Below are positions 20,486 through 32,400 of a stretch of DNA of 34,026 nt, piece by piece; the stretch's first letter is position 1, and each line of letters opens with the position of its first letter. The notes below the pieces were generated by a model. The model worked only from the letters and a program-made list of their open reading frames with translations. It did not search any database and was not told the DNA's origin. Made by a program: the position numbers and the translations under genes. This stretch comes from Basidiobolus meristosporus CBS 931.73 (Eukaryota > Basidiobolomycota > Basidiobolomycetes > Basidiobolales > Basidiobolaceae): the NCBI GenBank assembly GCA_002104905.1, contig MCFE01000808.1, positions 1-34,026 on the forward strand, given 5' to 3'.

Positions 20486-21743
20486 ATGCAACAAGACAAC
20501 ACCAGTGGAGTAAATGCCAAAAATACTCTATGGAGCCAAGTGAGCCCAGTAGTCAATCTACTAGTGAATAATGTGATGTTGTGGCCAGAGAAGTGGCATG
20601 TTTCCACTACTATTAGTGATAAGGGCATTGAGCATATACTACTACTTCTTGACATAATCATACTGGGATGCAACTTCCCATGCACATGGTGTAAATGCAT
20701 AACTGTCATGCACCTGACAAAATATGTTTACCCTACCACAAATATTGAACAGTTTGCTTTGACACTCTGTACAACAAGCAGGGCTACAAGCAAAAAAAGA
20801 CCTGTGGACAGTGTGTCAACCAAAGGTAACAATGTAGACCCCTTAGGCCCTGAGTTAAGTTGACAATTGGAAATCACCATGGAGTTGCAAGCTGACTATA
20901 ATGCTGAGGCATATAGGAATGTAGAAAAAGCAATACCTGCAGCTGAAGACCAGCAAATTGTCATCACAACATTACCACCACTCATATAAGCAAGCATGTA
21001 GTCAGCTGATACCAAGCATTAATGAGGCAGCTAGTTGCTGTGGCTATTAGGATAGACACAATGGCCCAGAGAAATCAGCAAATAATCCAGAAGCAGGGTG
21101 AGCTTATGAAAGGTGCAGAGCAATCAGCATCCTAGGTAAAGACAATAACAGAAACTCTCAATAGCAGACAAAGAAGGGTGCAATGGCTAAAAACTAGCGG
21201 CTTCCTCAGGAGCCTGTTCCTAAGTAGGGCCAAGAGCTCCAAACTGGCATCAGAGGGACACTAGGTAGCTGGAAGATTGCCAATAAAGGAGAAGCAGACA
21301 GATACAGATGCACCAGCACTCTATTTATCAAGGAAAAAGCGTACCTCTACTCAAGAGGCACTGAGTGTAAGTTGCGGGGAAGGACCTAGCAGTTAAAAAA
21401 AAAGTGGCCACCTCAGAGGCCTGTCACAGCATGGGGTAAGAGCTCAAATCAAGCAGAAAAGAAGCATGAGGTTGCCTCCAGAGTGCCAGCAAGGGACAGG
21501 CAGGCAGAAACAAATACATCAGAGCGGCATTTATCAAGGAGAGAGCATAGTTCAATACAAGAAGCACCCAAATAAAGCAGCTGTTTAAGACTTGGTTGTG
21601 ACAAAGGAAAAGGTCAAGAGAAAGAGGTTTACTCAAGCCAGAGGCATGGAAGCATGAGAAAAGAGGTGCAGCTCTTGTCAATTAACACTGTAGGACTTGC
21701 AGTGCCAGCTGAAGATCAGGACATTTGGGACCAGTGAATGAAC
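20486..21743 (+). pseudogene. Family A copy A4, part 1
   Basis: A 125-aa frame (20486-20863) ends in a Lys/Ser-rich segment (ATSKKRPVDSVSTKG) that matches reverse copy A6 near 19720-19760. The sequence then aligns with A1 from its first bases (AATGGCCCAGAG at 21060 versus 33 in A1). It lacks the 127-aa domain region, deleted between about 21165 and 21175, and carries a second deletion near 21690. It is interrupted at 21743 by a solo copia LTR inserted within the GTGAATGAAC motif of the conserved C-terminal block. Confidence 0.6.
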
Positions 21744-22112
21744 TGTTGCAATTTAAGAAGTGATTTGGATATAAGGAACTTATCAAGAAATAGTGATAAT
21801 AGTTGAACTGTTGTTTATTCATAAAGAAGCTCAGTATTTATACCTTTGTAGAAGTAATACAGCTGCAACACTAAGTAGGGAGGGTTTCTCAATATTCAGG
21901 AGCATTCTGTAACAGTTTCAGGGTTAGTACATAATGTTTGGTAATAGTGCTAATTTGATCCTGACTATAGGGGAATAATCATAAGATCATATATCTGGAG
22001 AAAGTGGCGAAGTTAAGGCAGTAAATGAGTCCTACAGTGACTAAGACTAGCCTAGAATTGTTAAGTAAATTTTTAGCTGCTGAATGATACCAAATAGTCC
22101 AATATTTCAACA
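21744..22112 (-). repeat. Solo Ty1/copia LTR (same family as copia-1)
   Basis: A complete 369-bp LTR in reverse orientation, flanked by perfect 5-bp duplications TGAAC (21739-21743 and 22113-22117). By eye it differs from the copia-1 LTR at one position. No internal element sequence is present, so it arose by LTR-LTR recombination of a full insertion. The flanks rejoin to restore the family A reading GTGAATGAACAG. Confidence 0.93.
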
Positions 22113-22640
22113 TGAACAGCAGCATAAAGCTGTACAGCTCCCACCAAAGTCATGGAAACAGAGAGTTACAGCAGAAACTCTTATACAGTGTTGAATTTTA
22201 ATGGAGTAACTTGTTGAGTGTGGGTTAGGGCTTAATGATAGTGTAGGGTCTGGGGAATTGTATAGGGCAGTACAGTTGGCAATTGAGGTACAATTGAAGC
22301 TCCAATGGAAAAGAATCTATTTGTAGGCATGAAAAGTAAGAGAAACAGCTGATTCAGGAGGTAGAAGTGTGAAAATGTGGCAATGGTCAATCAATGCACA
22401 CAAATGTATGAAGCAATAGAGTGTCTGGGAGCAGAAAGTGAGAGAATGAGCTTAGAGCCAATCAAAAGACACATCCATATTGTTGTGTTGACAAATTGTG
22501 ACCAAGTTTTCTGAGAAATTTGGGGTGAAACTATTTTTTGACAATCTTTGCATGGTGCCCTGATGGGATCAATACTTCTTAGTCAAGGGACTTGGAATTT
22601 GTGACAGCCTTTTGACAGGATTATCACAATAACTTTGCAC
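22113..22640 (+). repeat. Family A copy A4, part 2 (C-terminal and 3' tail)
   Basis: This continues A4 after the solo LTR: remnant of the conserved C-terminal block (CATAAAGCTG at 22123), then the 3' tail with AATCAAAAG and GATGGGATCAATAC, matching A1 1850-2030 and A2 5750-5940. No intact frame remains. Confidence 0.6.
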
Positions 22641-23042
22641 AGGGTAGTGATTTTGCCAAGCTTGTGAAGGGTATTGCTCAGAGTGGATATAAGCTCAGAA
22701 TCCATTGGTGAACATGCTACTTGAGGACTATCACTCTGCAAGCTGTATTCATTAGGATGGGGGTAGCCTAAAGGAATTTTAAACTCACCAGAATCAGCTT
22801 GAGCAAGGTTACAGGTACAGCTAGATACCATCATGAAAGTATCAAGAGGCCAGCAAGATATTGTTAGTACAGTAGTGACTGGTGATTACCAAAGATTGCT
22901 GTAGGGTCTTGGCAATAATAGAAGGGATTGGGAGTAGATAGTGTGGTTTTTAGTTAGTGAACTTTTGAATATAAAGTAGCATTTATACTTTACATAGTCT
23001 TGTATGAAAACATGTTGAATAGATTTAGGAAGATCCAACAAC
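22641..23042. other. Unassigned 400-bp segment
   Basis: I see no coding sequence or similarity elsewhere in the window. The right half (about 22883-23040), read on the minus strand, begins TGTTGGATC and contains GTATAAATG, which resembles an LTR edge and TATA box of a different element, but no matching far end or duplication is found. Confidence 0.3.
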
Positions 23043-23304
23043 TGTTGAAATATTAGACTATTTGGTATCATTCAGCAGCTAAAAATTTACTTAACAACTC
23101 TAGACTAGTTTTGCTCACTGGACAACATATTTGTAGCCCCAAATTTGCCAGTTTCTTCACATCTATTATCCTATGATTATTCCCCTGTGGTGAAGATCAA
23201 ATTAACACTTTTTACTGATTATATGTACTAACCACAAAACTGTTGCAGAATGCTCCTGAATGTTAAGAAACCCTCCTTACTTAGTGTTAAAGCTGTATTA
23301 CTTC
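23043..23304 (+). repeat. Truncated copia LTR (first 262 bp)
   Basis: It starts TGTTGAAATATTAGAC and follows the copia-1 LTR to GTATTACTTC, then stops about 10 bp before the position of the TATA box. The missing part is the core promoter, R and U5. It is clearly older than copia-1, with many substitutions. Family B sequence begins immediately to the right. Confidence 0.8.
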
Positions 23305-25119
23305 ATCATCTTCCCACAGAGAGAACATACAGAAGTCAGCATGCAATTGCAGCAACACTGGCAAGCAGTAAGCCATTGGCTGGAATTTGGAATCAATTAG
23401 AAACTGGAGATACTTAAGATAGAGTGTATCTGTTTCAACAAAAGCTTTCCACTGGGAGCAATGCAATTGCTTTTCAACAATATCCCTATATTGATGACTA
23501 TGTTGTACATGGTACAATTCAGGCAAAATGAGCCCTTTGAGATACCAGAGAAACTTGAAAGAATTGGCAGGATATTACAGAGTATCTGCTACTCTAGGTA
23601 CTTCTCACAGGCTCCAATCAATATTCATAGGCATTTGCAAAAATACAAATGCAAAGTTTGGATGAACTGGAAATGTATTTATTCAAGTGGTATTTTGATG
23701 CCATTCCTACCAAAAGTAGATTGAAAGCATTGGGAGTCATATGTGGACATTGTAGGAATATTTATCCAGAAGTGGATCACCAATGCCAACTTGACGCATC
23801 TACAGCTGTTGTGCAAGGTGTTTGTGACAGGATTTGAGAGGCCATACTACAAACATAAAGCTGAATGTGTAGTTCTCTGCTGCTAATGTATCCATTCTCT
23901 ACTCCATCTTGCATGGTATATGGAAAGTATTGGGCATTGCTTCACCTTCCGGGAGTTTTCTATGGAGCGGATGCATGGGGAGATAGTAAGACAAGTCAAG
24001 TTGCAGGTACCACCATATCCTAATCTGATCAAGAATAGCACCTGGAATTCTGTCATGGATATGATGAGTTGACATATAGAGGATAGCCAGGAAGAGTTGG
24101 AAAATACTGAGGACAAGTGTGCACACTGAGACACCTATGACCATGGCATTAAGAAGCTGAGCAGCTCCAATGTGTGGGCAATCAGTTAAGTAATGCAAAG
24201 TTGGGTAGGGTGCAACAAGCAACTAATTTTTATCAGGAAAACTCTGCCAAGGTATGCTGGATTTCTCATGGTCTCAAGCCAAGCTCTACACCATTCAATA
24301 CAGAATTCACAAAAACAAAAACCAGAGCGCACCTATAAGGGGGACTAGAATCCCATAGGAGCAGTAATATACTGGCTAGATACCAAGAAGTTCTTTGCAG
24401 ATATTCAGGAGGTATTCAAGGCAGAAGTGGCAACAACCAAGCATATGTTTGCAAGATGTATATGTTACCAGCAGTATAACATATATAGCAACTTTGCAAG
24501 TATCGCACTAAAAAGCTGTAAAGTTGAGGTGCTAGAAGTATGTCAATTGTGGCAGGTGTATGCATCTGAGAAGTTAATAAGCAGGCGGCCATATTTTTTT
24601 GATTCAAACTATATGTGGAATACCCAAGGTTGTAGTGGGATAACAAATAAAGTGGGGTTATTCTACAGTGGAATACATAAATGGCACAAGGGGAGTTAGA
24701 AAAAGGAAATACCATTTGGTGAATTGGTACAGTAGCATCATATAGAACTGGCTGTAGGCCACCATACTGCCATTATTATGCCAAAAGAGTCTTGCTGCAA
24801 GGCCATTGAAATACTTTCAAGTTTTTTGCCATTCATGGTAATAGGTGTCCTGGCCAGTTGGACTCATTTAAAATAGTTGTTGAGCACAATACAACTGCAA
24901 TAATATCATGCAATTACTGTCACAGTACCAATCAAATCTTGCTAAGTGTTATAACTTTATTAGGCAGTAAAATTAGGAAAACACAATTGTGATCCCATCA
25001 TAAGATTGTTAAGTGGGTCACCATTTCCAAGCTGCAGGTAGTATGACGGTCTCTACACAGAATCCTGACAGCTGATCTGGTTTGTATCCACCCATGGGAT
25101 CAAGCTATTTATTATTGGG
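23305..25119 (+). pseudogene. Family B copy B3: longest Plavaka-like transposase remnant
   Basis: This is the only plus-strand B copy and the most complete. Frames in order: 23461-23724 (NEPFEIPEKLERIGRILQSI), 23649-23837 (LDELEMYLFKWYFDAI), then with frame changes a region matching the GP...F.EFSMERMHGEI block near 23935-23980, a YPNLIKN motif near 24020, an ENTEDKCAH segment near 24110, and 24427-24699 (KHMFARCICYQQYNIYSNFA, LEVCQLWQVYA). The end at about 25080-25119 aligns with the left ends of B1 and B2 (complement of CCC..AATAAATTGGTCC). The motif set suggests the C-terminal region of a Plavaka/CMC transposase; the upstream catalytic half is missing. Multiple stops. Confidence 0.5.
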
Positions 25120-25129
25120 AACAAAGTGG

Positions 25130-25860
25130 AACCAATCATTGTTATGATTAGAATATTGACTCTGGAGCATCACAGCATATTTGAAGTATCAAGGAGTGGC
25201 TCAGCAACTTGAAGACTATTCTGGTAAGAAATGTTTATCTGAGAGATAACTCTGCACTGGTAGCTACCACCAGTGGGTCTAAACTACTAAACATGGGTGA
25301 TATCTCAGGGGCTAAAGCAGCAAAACCGACTGATGTACTCTACATCCCTGGAATTGCAAGGAACCTACTCTCAGTCAGTAAAGCAACTGCTCATGGACTG
25401 AAGTATTTTTTTAATAAGCTGAATTGCTTATTATTGGGTGAAAATGAACAACAATTAGCTTTGGGAATCATAGATTACAACATATCTAAGCTACAATGCA
25501 AGATCATTATACCTTGGTATGCTAACATTGCTGAAACTGATGAAACTAGCTGGAGACATTACATAACAGTCAAGGACATGTTGGGGAACAGAAAATTAGC
25601 TAATTGGCAGAAAAGCAGCTTCTTAGGGGCTTATAGTACTCAATTCCAACCAAATTGAGTGTCTGTGAGGGATTTTCATATGGTTAACAAGCTAGGTAAC
25701 ATTCAAGAAGCTCTGGAGGCATTAACCCCACCAATATATTGGCTGTTGTTTACACAGACATCTGTAGGCCCATGTGAACACTATCCATTGGAGCCAAGAG
25801 ATACTTTATGATGTTTATTGATGACAGGACAGGATATATGTGGGCCTACTTCCTTGTCAC
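25130..25860 (+). pseudogene. Copia-3: oldest copia fragment (protease to early integrase)
   Basis: This is collinear with copia-1 positions about 30230-30950. It includes a decayed protease motif (IDSGAS at 25153-25170), an open 149-aa frame at 25209-25658 (VLYIPGIARNLLSVSKAT), and the start of the integrase core (TGYMWAYF near 25835). A segment of the zinc-domain coding region is altered. The 5' part, including gag and LTR, is absent and abuts the end of B3. On the right it stops exactly where the copia-2 LTR begins, so copia-2 probably inserted into it; the other half would lie beyond the window. Confidence 0.75.
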
Positions 25861-26228
25861 TTTTGAAATATTGGATTATTTGGTATCTTCCTATGGCAAA
25901 AAATTTACTTAACAATTTTGGACTAGTCTTGGTCACTGTGGGACTTATTTACAGCTCAAACTTTGCCACTTTCTTCAGATCTACAATCATATGATTATTC
26001 CCTTACAGCCAGGATAAAACTAGCACCATTACTAAACATTATGTACTAACCATGAAACTGTTACAGTATGCTCCTGAATATTGAGAAACCCTCCTTACTT
26101 AATGTTACAGCTGTAATGCTCCTACAAAGGTATAAATACTGAGCTTCTTTATTGATAAACAACAGTTAGCTATTATCACTATTTCTTGGTAAGTTCCTTA
26201 TATCCAAATCACTTCTTAAATTGCAACA
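25861..26228 (+). repeat. Copia-2 5' LTR
   Basis: A 368-bp LTR starting TTTTGAAATATTGG (mutated from TGTTGAAATATTGG) and ending TTGCAACA. It retains GGTATAAATACTGAGC, the promoter box, and a decayed AATAAA (GATAAAC). Internal differences from the copia-1 LTR are scattered. Confidence 0.9.
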
Positions 26229-26264
26229 GGTTAGGAGCCCTGATTGCCTTAATCTATTCTAAAG

Positions 26265-29002
26265 ATGACTTCTACCAGCAAACAGAACAACACAAACATC
26301 TGCCCTGTGCGGGAGAGGTTTGATGGGATGAACTACAGACTCTGGAGAATCAAGATGCAAATCCACCTTGAGGAAAGGAAGCTTTGGAATATAGTAGCAG
26401 GAAAAGAAGTTGAGCCCATAGGACCGCCAGAAGAAGTGGAAAAGTTTCAAAAGAAGGAGAGGAAGGCCTTTAATGCCATATGGATCAATGTGCAAGATTC
26501 CTTCATTGGACCAAGCCATGCCTCAAACACCGCCAAAGCAGCATGGGAATCCTTAGAGAAGATCTTTAGAGCAAAGTCAGTATCAAACAAGCTTATTTGA
26601 ACAAAAGTTCTTCAACATGTGGAAGAGGCCAGATGATGACATGCTACAACTCATTACTATAATGGGGACACTTGCAGAAGAGCTTTAGAGTATTAATGCT
26701 GGTGTGGATGATGAAGAAAAGATACTCTGTCTACTTTGCAGCCTACCAGACAAGTATGAGCCACTAGTACTTTCTTTTGAAAGCAGAGAACACAATATGA
26801 CTTTAAAATATGTCAAAGAAAGACTTCTTGATGAAGAACTCAGATACCATGATCAAGCAGAGAGAATTAAAGATAATGCTTTATTCAGCTCAGAAAGGCA
26901 CTCAGAAATGAAGGGAAAGCCATAAAACCAAAGAAAACCTGGTTGCTGTTACTACTGTAAAAAGCCGGGACACTGGGCAAGAGAATGCAAGAAGAAACAA
27001 GCAGACAAAAAACAGAAACTAGAGCAGGCAAGCCACATAATTACTGATAAACAGTTATTTGTAACCATACAAGCAAGTGCAAGTAACCAATGTAACAAAT
27101 GGTATATTGACTCTGGAGCATCACACCATATTTGTGGTATAAAGGAGTGGTTCATCAGCTTAAAGACTACCGCTGTAAGAAAGGTTTATCTGGGAGATAA
27201 CTCTGCTCTGGAAGCTACCAACAGTGGGTCTATACCACTAAATATGAGCTGTAGCTAAGGGGCAACATCAGCAAGACTGACTGAAGTACTCAATGTACCT
27301 GGAATAGCTGAGAACCTATTCTTAGTCAGTAAAGCAACTGCTCAGGGACTGAAATTTGTTTTTAATAAGAAGAGCTCCTCTATATTGAGTGAAAATGGAC
27401 AAATATTAGCTTTGGAAATCAGAGATCACAATATATTCAAGTTACAATGCAAGATCATTGTACCTGAGTATGTCAACTATGCTGCAACTGATGAAACCAA
27501 CTGGGAGACATGGCATAGGAGGCTAGAACACATAGGGGAGCAGAAAATGAGCCAATTGCTGAAACATCAGCTTGTTTTGGGCCTAAAATACTCAATTCCC
27601 ATCAAATTGAATGTTTGTAAGGGATGTTAATATGGGAAACAAGCTAGGCAACGTTCCAAGAGCTCAGAAGACATCAATACCACCAAAATATTGGCAATTG
27701 TACACTCAGACATATGTGGCCCCATGAGAACACTGTCCTTTGGGGCCAAGAGATACTTTACGGCATTTATTGATGACAAAACAAGATGTACATTGGTGTA
27801 CATCCTCAGAACAAAGGATGAAGCATTGGAGATGCTTAAGCACCTCAAGAACATGGCAGAAACATAAGCTGAGAGTAAATTGAAGGTACTACACTGTGAC
27901 AATGGAGGAGAAAACTGTTCAAAGGAGTTTGCAAAATACTGCTTATCTACTAACATACTTCAGCAGACCACAGTTCCTCATACTCCACAGCCAAATGAAG
28001 CAGCAGAACATGCAAATAGAGCAATAATAGAGATGGGAAGATATATGCTACATCATAAGGGAATGGACTACAAGTTTTGGGCTGAATCTGCTGCTACCAC
28101 AGTTTACATCATCAACAGATGCCCAATAACAGTACTACAAAATTCTACACCTTTTAAAGCATATACAGACAATAAACCACATCTCCAGCACCTCAAGAAC
28201 TTTGGCAACATGTTTTTTATCACATTCCTGATAAAAAAAGCTCAAAGTTGGAACCAAAGAGTAGCAAAGGGATCTTTCTTTGGTATTGTAAGTACACCAA
28301 AGGGTATAGAGTATATGATGGCAAAATTCAGAAGCTGATCAAGAGCAGGGAGGGTGTATTTGTGGAGTGTTCAGATCCTAAAGCCATTGAAATTATTGGC
28401 CAGCTACCTGATGATGCAATCAACACTGATGAAGAAGATACATGCCTAATGCAGCCAGATACAGATGATAATTCTACTAATTCCAGATCAGAGCAGATTA
28501 TCCCAGTTGGGTGATCTACCAGAATAAGAAATGCCCCTGGATCCTGGTAGCAGACATCCAATGACTGTACTATGTGGTAGCAAGCCATGCAAGAGTACCA
28601 ATCACTGATCAGGGTAAAAATGTGAGAACTGGTAGATTTACTAAAAGGGAGAAAGCCAATAGGATGTAGCTGGGTCTACAAGATCAAGATAATCTCAAAT
28701 GGTGCTGTTGACAAGTACAAGGCTTGATTGGTGGCTAAAGGCTATTCCCAGATCTAAGGACTAGAATTTAAGGAAGCATTTGCTCCAGTTGCCAAGTTTA
28801 ACTCCATTAGGACAGTTCTAGCCCTGGCAGCTGTACACAGTCTAGATCTACTCAAATAGACGTCAAAACAGCCTTTCTCAATGGGGATTTGCAAGAACCT
28901 ATATATATGGAGCAACCAGAAGGTTTCACTGATCCAAAAGACCCTTGTAAGGTGTGCAAACTTCAAAAATTGTTGTATGGGCTTTAGCAGGCACCAAAAA
29001 AC
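26265..29002 (+). pseudogene. gag-pol: Copia-2 gag-pol pseudogene, 5' segment
   Basis: It starts with the same ATG context as copia-1 (CTAAAGATGACTTCTACC). Surviving frames are 26265-26600 (Gag start), 26704-26925 (Gag middle), a CCHC knuckle around 26940-26990, 27385-27630 (pre-integrase HHCC, with the GH of LGH changed), 27880-28338 (integrase DNGGE and the glutamate region, AEHANR), and 28248-28514. Interruptions include single-base losses near 26590, stops at 26924, near 27256 and 27628, a stop near 28512 (TGA for AGA), a deletion of about 78 bp near 28570 and frameshifts near 28850. It ends at YGL-QAPK where copia-1 sits. Confidence 0.85.
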
Positions 29003-29371
29003 TGTTGAAATATTGGACTATTTGGTATCATTCAGCAGCTAAAAATTTACTTAACAATTCTAGGCTAGTCTTAGTCACTGTAGGACTCATTTACTGCCTT
29101 AACTTCGCCACTTTCTCCAGATATATGATCTTATGATTATTCCCCTATAGTCAGGATCAAATTAGCACTATTACCAAACATTATGTACTAACCCTGAAAC
29201 TGTTACAGAATGCTCCTAAATATTGAGAAACCCTCCCTACTTAGTGTTGCAGCTGTATTACTTCTACAAAGGTATAAATACTGAGCTTCTTTATGAATAA
29301 ACAACAGTTCAACTATTATCACTATTTCTTGATAAGTTCCTTATATCCAAATCACTTCTTAAATTGCAACA
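29003..29371 (+). repeat. Copia-1 5' LTR (promoter)
   Basis: It starts TGTTGAAATATT and ends TTGCAACA. A TATAAATA box at 29273-29280 and an AATAAA at 29296-29301 lie close together, so U3 is about 270 bp and R is short. The transcript would start shortly after the TATA box. Confidence 0.95.
29273..29301 (+). promoter_or_regulatory. Copia-1 LTR core promoter and polyadenylation signal
   Basis: TATAAATA (29273-29280) is followed 16 bp later by AATAAA (29296-29301). The same pair recurs in the 3' LTR at 33590-33618, where the second signal would end the transcript. Confidence 0.65.
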
Positions 29372-29383
29372 GGTTATGAGCCC
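29372..29383 (+). other. Copia-1 primer-binding site, initiator-tRNA half-molecule type
   Basis: GGTTATGAGCCC follows the LTR end directly. It is complementary to GGGCTCATAACC, the anticodon stem-loop of initiator methionine tRNA with its CAU anticodon, not to a tRNA 3' end. Drosophila copia is known to prime from the 5' half of initiator tRNA; the same mechanism is inferred here. Confidence 0.8.
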
Positions 29384-29407
29384 CGATTGCCTTAATCTAT
29401 TCTAAAG

Positions 29408-32400
29408 ATGACTTCTACCAGCAAACAAAGCAATACCAACATCTTCCCTGTAAAGGAGAGGTTTGATGGGAAGAACTACAGACTTTGGAGAATCAAGATG
29501 CAGATCCACCTTGAGGAAAGAAAGCTTTGGAATATAGTAACAGGAAAGGAAGTTGAGCCCAAAGGAACAGCAGAAGATGTGGAGAAGTTTCAAGAGAAGG
29601 AGAGAAAGGCCTTCAATGCAATATGCATCAATGTGCAAGACTCCTTCATTGGACAAATCCATGCCTCAAATACTGCCAAAGCAGCATGGGAATCCTTGGA
29701 GAAGATCTTTAGAGCAAAGTCAGTATCAAGCAAGCTTTATTTGAAACGAAAGTTCTTCAACATGAGAAAAAAGCCAGATGATGACATGCTACAACTCATT
29801 ACCAGAATGGAGACACTTGCAGAAGAACTTTACAGTATTAATGCTGGTGTAGATGATGAAGAAAAGATACTCTGTCTGCTTTGCAGCCTACCAGACGAGT
29901 ATGAGCCACTCATACTTTCTTTTGAAAGCAGAGAAGACAACTTGACTTTAGACTATGTCAAAGGAAGACTTCTCCATGAAGAACTCAGACGTAATGACCA
30001 AGCAGAGAAAATTGAAGATAATGCTTTATTCAGTTCAGAAAGGCATACAGAAAAGAAGGGAAAGCAACAAAACCGAAGAAAACCTGGCTGCTGTAACTAC
30101 TGTAAGAAGCCAGGACACTGGGCAAGAGAATGCAAGAAGAAACAAGCAGACGAAAAACAGAAACTAGAGCAGGCAAACCATATAACTACTGATGAACAGC
30201 TATTTGTCACTGTACAAGAGAGTGCAAGTAACCGAAGTAATGAATGGTATATTGACTCTGGAGCATCACAGCATATTTGTGGTATAAAGGATTGGTTCAG
30301 CAACTTAAAGACTATTCCCGTAAGAAAGGTTTATCTGGGAGATAACTCTGCATTGGAAGCTACCGCCAGTGGGTCTATACAACTAAATATGAGTGATAAC
30401 TCAGGGGCAACAACAGCAAAACTGACTGACGTACTCTATGTACCTGGAATAGCTAAGAACCTACTCTCAGTCAGTAAAGCAACTACTCAGGGACTGAAAT
30501 TCGTTTTTACTAAGCTGAGCTGCTCAATATTGAGTGAAAATGGACAAAAATTAGCTTCGGGAATCAGAGATCACAATATATACAAGTTACAATGCAAGAT
30601 CATTGTACCTGAGTATGTCAACATTGCTGAAACCGATGAAACCAACTGGGAGACGTGGCATAGGAGGCTAGGACACATAGGGGAACAGAAAATGAGCCAA
30701 TTGGTGAAAAATCAGCTTGTTTTGGGCCTAAAATACTCAATTCCGATCAAATTGAATGTTTGTAAAGGATGTTCATATGGCAAACAAGCTAGGCAACGTT
30801 TCAAGAGCTCAGAAGGCATCAATACCACCGAAATATTGGCTATTGTACACTCAGACATATGTGGCCCCATGAGAACACTGTCCTTTGGAGCCAAGAGATA
30901 CTTTATGACGTTTATTGATGACAAGACAAGATACACATGGGTGTACTTCCTCAAAACAAAGGATGAAGCTTTAGAGACGTTTAAGCACTTCAAGAACATG
31001 GCAGAAACACAAACTGGGTGTAAATTGAAGGTACTACGAAGTGACAATGGAGGAGAATACTGCTCAAAGGAGTTTGCAAAATACTGCTTGTCTACTGGTA
31101 TACTTCAACAGACCACAGTTCCTCATACTCCACAGCAAAATGGAGTAGCAGAACGTGCAAATAGAACAATAGTAGAGATGGGAAGATCTATGCTACATGA
31201 TAAGGGAATGGACTACAAGTTTTGGGCTGAATCTGTTGCTACCGCTGTATACATCAAGAACAGATGCCCAACAACAGCACTACGTGATTCTACACCCTTT
31301 GAAGCATATACAGGCAAAAAACCAGATCTCCAGCACCTCAGGATCTTTGGCAGTGATGTTTTTTATCACATCCCTGACAAAAAACGCTCAAAGTTGGAAC
31401 CAAAGAGTAGAAAAGGGATCTTTCTTGGGTATTGTGAAGGTACTAAAGGGTATAGAGTGTATGATGGCAAAATTCAGAAGCTGATCAAGAGCAGGGACGT
31501 TGTATTTGAGGAGAATTCAGATCAGAAAGCCACAGAAATCATTGGCCAGCTGCCTGATGATGCAATCAACACAAATGAAGAAGATACGTACCAAATCCAG
31601 CCAGAGATGGAAGATACTTCTACCAGTTCCAGATCAGAACAGATTATCCCAGTTAGGAGATCTACCAGAATAAGAAATGCCCCTGGATCCTGGTGGCAGA
31701 CATCCAATGATCATGAAGAAGCTTATCTTGCCTTATGTGCCAAACCTCAGAATCTGGAACAGGCAATGCAAGGTCCAGATGCTACTAAGTGGCAACAAGC
31801 CATGCAGGAGGAGTACCAATCACTGATCAAGGCAAAAACGTGGGAACTGGTAGATTTACCAAATGGGAGAAAGCCAATAGGATGTAGATGGGTCTACAAG
31901 ATCAAGATAACCTCAAATGGTGCCGTTGATAAGTACAAGGCTAGATTGGTAGCTAAAGGCTATTCCCAGATCCAGGGACTAGACTTTAAGGAAACATTTG
32001 CTCCGGTTGCCAAGTTTAACTCTATTAGGACAGTTCTAGCCCTGGCAGCTGTACACAGTCTAGATCTACACCAAATGGACGTCAAAACAGCCTTTCTAAA
32101 TGGGGATTTGCAAGAAACTATATATATGGAGCAACCAGAAGGTTTTACCGATCCAAAAAGCCCCCATAAGGTGTGCAAACTTAGAAAATCGTTGTATGGG
32201 CTTAAGCAGGCACCCAGAGCATGGTATAACAAGATTGACACATATCTAGAGGAAATTGGGTTCTCTCGTAGCACTGCAGATCACAGTATATATGTGAAAC
32301 AGCTCAAAAAGGGTGTGATCATCCTAGTTCTTTATGTGGACGACCTAATTATAGCTACAAGTGATCAAGAGGCACTTAAACAGACGAAATCAGATCTCTT

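Larger units (their letters stand above)
25861..29002 (+). mobile_element. Copia-2: decayed Ty1/copia element, left part
   Basis: It has a 5' LTR at 25861-26228, a degenerate primer-binding site at 26229-26240 (GGTTAGGAGCCC), and gag-pol sequence up to the reverse transcriptase motif YGL-QAP, where copia-1 is inserted. It resumes at 33694 in register. Divergence from copia-1 is about 10 % in the LTR by rough hand count. Most CpGs of copia-1 are TpG or CpA here. Confidence 0.9.

Noticed and set aside
20446-20709. Minus-strand 87-aa frame
   Set aside because: Low-information composition and overlap with the better supported plus-strand A4 frame at 20486-20863.
22883-23040. Possible LTR of a second copia-like family in reverse (TGTTGG edge, TATAAATG)
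   Set aside because: No second terminus, no convincing target duplication, and too short; kept only as an unassigned segment.
29402-29662. Minus-strand open frames antisense to the copia gag regions (also 26259-26519, 30097-30303, 30712-31047, 31960-32274)
   Set aside because: They are mirror readings of conserved gag-pol codons and recur only because copia-1 and copia-2 are homologous; no independent protein features.
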